A DNA stretch of 64,000 bases from Chloroflexota bacterium (GTDB taxonomy: Bacteria; Chloroflexota; UBA6077; FW602-bin22; JACPRP01). The stretch is from NCBI GenBank assembly GCA_023480885.1, contig JAMCWX010000068.1, forward strand, positions 1 through 64,000. The letters are read 5' to 3'. Below, piece by piece: positions 61,870-64,000 of the stretch. The notes below the pieces were generated by a model. It saw only the letters and a program-made list of their open reading frames with translations. It was not told the DNA's origin and did not search any database. Position numbers and translations under genes: made by a program. The first letter of the stretch is position 1; each line of letters begins with the position of its first letter.

Positions 61870-62963
61870 TTTCGCCCTCTGTTCCGGTATTTTTCCACGT
61901 TACGATTGTGTTCGTCCAAGGTATTGGCGAACGCGTGAGCGCCATTCTCGGTTGCCACAAAGTAGAGATACGTGGTGTTCGCTGGCTGCAGCACTGCCTT
62001 TATCGAGGCCAGGCCGGGATTGGCGATAGGGCCGGGTGGCAACCCCTTGTAGCGATATGTATTATAAGGCGAATCCACCTGCAGGTCAGCGCTGGTGAGC
62101 CCTTTCTTCCAGTAGTCTGGGCGCGCGTCGCCACGCCCAGGGGCGGACTGGCTGGCATTGTACACAGCGTATTGTACAGTGGGATCAGCTTGAAGCAACA
62201 TGCCCTCCTTCAGGCGGTTGAGATAAACGCTGGCGATTATCGGCCTTTCCTCGGGGACCACGGCCTCGCGTTCGACAATAGACGCCAGAGTGACTACCTG
62301 GTGGATGGACAACCCGGCCCTGGCCGCCTGTTCACGCATCGCGGGGGAAAAACGCTGGCCGAAGTTCTCGAGCATCTGCTCGATCACCTCGTCAGAGGTA
62401 ATCCCCGGTGGAACGCGGTAGGTGTCGGGGAAGAGGTACCCTTCCAGAGAGACGCCCGCTGGTCGGCTGCGCAAGAAGTCGGCATCGAAGGGAGGTGTGT
62501 TGACCAGCTTGAGAAACTCGTCCCTATTTACGACACCTCGCCTTTGCAGCAAGTCGGCGATCTCCTCAACTCGCCATCCTTCCACCACTGTGATCCTGGA
62601 GCCCATAAAGCGGTTTTGCTGCAGTTCGTCGATTATCTCGTTTGTCGTCATATTGCGACGAAGCTGGTACTCACCTGCTTCCAAATGGGAGTCAGCGCCA
62701 CGGAGCTTCGACATCACGCGAAAGAGCAGTGCGTTGCTTATCAGTTTCTGCCGCTCAAGTCTTTGCGCAACGCTCGCCGCGGTGTCGCCCTGCGCAACTA
62801 CAAACGTCACGGCAGAAGGATCGTTGCTGGGCCTGGTATCGAACTCGCGGGCGAGAGCCCAGATGCCGATTTCTGTGACTGTTTGCTGGCGTGCGACGAG
62901 AACAGTTCCGGTGCAAAGAAAGGCGATGACCAGCAAGAAGGCCAGGGTTATCAGATGTCGCAA
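61866..62963 (-). CDS. mltG: Endolytic murein transglycosylase MltG
   Basis: A 365-residue YceG/MltG enzyme cutting glycan strands at the inner-membrane face to end peptidoglycan chains. TTG 62963 is chosen because AAGGGGG lies seven bases upstream and the chain then opens with one membrane helix (RHLITLAFLLVIAFLCTGTV). The LysM-like domain follows (VVAQGDTAASVAQRL), then the catalytic part with the Glu in ASIVEREAVVPEER near 243 and NRLKEGMLLQADPTVQYA. The family often sits next to ruvX, as here (25 bases downstream of it). Confidence 0.93.
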   Translation of the reverse strand: MRHLITLAFLLVIAFLCTGTVLVARQQTVTEIGIWALAREFDTRPSNDPSAVTFVVAQGDTAASVAQRLERQKLISNALLFRVMSKLRGADSHLEAGEYQLRRNMTTNEIIDELQQNRFMGSRITVVEGWRVEEIADLLQRRGVVNRDEFLKLVNTPPFDADFLRSRPAGVSLEGYLFPDTYRVPPGITSDEVIEQMLENFGQRFSPAMREQAARAGLSIHQVVTLASIVEREAVVPEERPIIASVYLNRLKEGMLLQADPTVQYAVYNASQSAPGRGDARPDYWKKGLTSADLQVDSPYNTYRYKGLPPGPIANPGLASIKAVLQPANTTYLYFVATENGAHAFANTLDEHNRNVEKYRNRGRN

Positions 62964-62988
62964 GCCAGTGCCCCCTTGAATGGAGAGA

Positions 62989-63441
62989 TCAATCCTCGTA
63001 GGGAGGTATTCCGTCAAAAGTGCGGGTCCGCGAGCGCTGGAAATCGAGGTAGCTTTGAAGCATAAGAGAGGCGGCCACCGCATCAATCCTCTCCCGGCGC
63101 TTCTCGCGCCTCACGCCGGCGCCGATCATCATCTTCTCCGCGGCGACGGTCGTGAGCCGTTCGTCCCAGAAGACCACGGGAAGGCCAAGCCTGCGCTCCA
63201 GTTCGCGCCCGAATGCCTGCGCTTTTTGGGCCTGCTCGCCTAAAGTGCCATCCATGCGTCGGGGCAATCCAACGATTATCTTCTGGACCTCGTGCTCCTT
63301 CGCTAATTCGCCAATTATCTGAACGTCGCGCTTGAGCGACGTTCGGGTTATGACGGTCAGGCTACTCGCTATCCAACCTGTGGGATCGCCCAAAGCCACG
63401 CCGATTCTCTTATCACCCACATCCAATCCCATTAACCGCAC
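62989..63441 (-). CDS. ruvX: RuvX/YqgF Holliday junction resolvase-like protein
   Basis: A 150-residue RNase H-fold protein. GLDVGDKRIGVALGDPTG near residues 5-22 has the first catalytic Asp, IVGLPRRMDGTLGEQA near 56-71 the Glu-equivalent region, and WDERLTTVAAEKMM near 92-105 the next acidic residues; a final Asp is in ERIDAVAASLML. This set is the YqgF/RuvX family that processes 16S rRNA ends and may resolve junctions. Start is GTG 63441 or ATG 63432. It is followed by mltG, a common pairing. Confidence 0.93.
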   Translation of the reverse strand: MRLMGLDVGDKRIGVALGDPTGWIASSLTVITRTSLKRDVQIIGELAKEHEVQKIIVGLPRRMDGTLGEQAQKAQAFGRELERRLGLPVVFWDERLTTVAAEKMMIGAGVRREKRRERIDAVAASLMLQSYLDFQRSRTRTFDGIPPYED

Positions 63442-63476
63442 TACTTTTTTCTATTCCCTCTCTTGCGCGTTGCAGC

Positions 63477-64000
63477 TTATTCCTTCTTGTCTTTCAGCCA
63501 GTCACCTTCCACGACGATGTGGACGCGAAGGGCACGCGATGCCCAGCCGGGCTCGATGGTGACTTTTGGTTCCTTAGCCAGGCTCAAATTGCGGGCCAGA
63601 TACGCCTTTGCTTCGGGCTCAGTCTTCCAGCGGACGTTTTCGCGGATGCGATCCAGGTTCATTTCGGCCACCGCGACTCCTTCAACACGCACGACAAACG
63701 TGATCGCCCCGTCCTCGGCCTTGATGATTTCGGGTGGGAGTATCTTGTAGCCTTTAGGCGGCACGCTAAACCCGGCGCGCGTCTTGGGCTGCCAGACACG
63801 GTCGACGAGCGTGTTGACGTCAGGTCCGCTGAAGATCGTGCCACGCGCTCGGCCAGAAATCTTCAGGTTGAGCATCTTAGCCTGGTCGCCTTCCTTTTTA
63901 TCGTAAACCTCCTCCAGCACGGTGAAAGTGATAGAGTGGGGAGGCAAGGACTCGTTCTCAGCACGCTGCGAGTCTAGCTTCGGAAACGCTTCCTTGCTCA
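63477..64000 (-). CDS. Partial hypothetical protein, runs off the window edge
   Basis: About 174 residues of the C-terminal part of a larger protein; the frame is open to the edge with no stop, so an internal TTG is not the true start. The segment has two beta-rich repeats (SITFTVLEEVYDKKEGD, then ITFVVRVEGVAVAE) and charged linkers (AYLARNLSLAKEPKV). It resembles the C-terminal region of proteins annotated as baseplate J/gp47-like in Chloroflexota, but this is a weak impression. It lies 35 bases upstream of ruvX in the same direction, so it may be the first visible gene of the ruvX-mltG-aroE-hslV operon. No catalytic motif is seen. Confidence 0.6.
   Translation of the reverse strand, partial: SKEAFPKLDSQRAENESLPPHSITFTVLEEVYDKKEGDQAKMLNLKISGRARGTIFSGPDVNTLVDRVWQPKTRAGFSVPPKGYKILPPEIIKAEDGAITFVVRVEGVAVAEMNLDRIRENVRWKTEPEAKAYLARNLSLAKEPKVTIEPGWASRALRVHIVVEGDWLKDKKE

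Overview
The window is dense bacterial chromosome at moderately high GC and reads best as an anaerobic member of the Chloroflexota. That placement is an inference from gene content, not from a phylogenetic marker. It rests on a SpoVS gene beside RNase Y, a YtxH/Yip1/SigB-type envelope-stress cluster, a two-CW protein, a LuxR-type regulator remnant, and Na+-coupled biotin decarboxylation with an 8Fe ferredoxin. Both strands are used about equally in short operons. There are no rRNA genes, no CRISPR array, no complete insertion sequence, and no tRNA gene that I could recognise.

Layout. 1-1100: end of an ABC exporter and a two-CW protein. 1120-5609 (minus): IclR regulator plus a three-subunit molybdenum hydroxylase of the xanthine dehydrogenase / 4-hydroxybenzoyl-CoA reductase superfamily. 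5910-9755: SPFH membrane protein with a small coiled-coil partner, a promoter-terminator unit that may be a small RNA, two very small proteins, an alpha/beta hydrolase and a DUF401 transporter-like protein. 9869-15242 (minus): lon, a lipoprotein and two glycosyltransferases. 15516-23559 (plus): recA, recX, rny, spoVS, a PHP phosphoesterase, argS and trpS. 23551-28862 (minus): frameshifted PHP gene, HD protein, MASE3 histidine kinase, ferredoxin, macro-domain protein and a hypothetical.

29022-42075 is the most coherent part. It holds all four subunits of a sodium-translocating glutaconyl-CoA decarboxylase: GcdB and a previously overlooked small GcdD on the minus strand, GcdA and the biotin carrier GcdC on the plus strand. 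With them are an acyl-CoA dehydrogenase resembling non-decarboxylating glutaryl-CoA dehydrogenase, a 3-hydroxyacyl-CoA dehydrogenase, a DUF1646 putative ion transporter, and directly downstream a bioB-bioF-bioD-bioA operon making the cofactor. Together they would take glutaryl-CoA to glutaconyl-CoA to crotonyl-CoA plus CO2 while exporting Na+, then continue toward acetyl-CoA. The hydroxylase at the left of the window could feed an aromatic-degradation route ending in glutaryl-CoA, but that link is speculative.

42117-47276: zinc-ribbon/AT-hook protein, DinB-like protein, SDR reductase, secreted glycoside-hydrolase-like protein, a MITE-like element and lepB. 47260-52885 (minus): topA-xer-aroQ-efp-xseA-xseB operon. 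53101-57502 (plus): truncated and frameshifted LuxR-type regulator, then an envelope-stress cluster ending in a SigB-type sigma factor. 57503-64000 (minus): metallophosphoesterase, glycosyltransferase, sugar epimerase, hslV (no hslU beside it), aroE, mltG, ruvX and a partial gene at the edge.

Several dispersed palindromic repeat families occupy intergenic gaps. Two genes are broken at runs of exactly six G/C, which means either sequence error or slippage.
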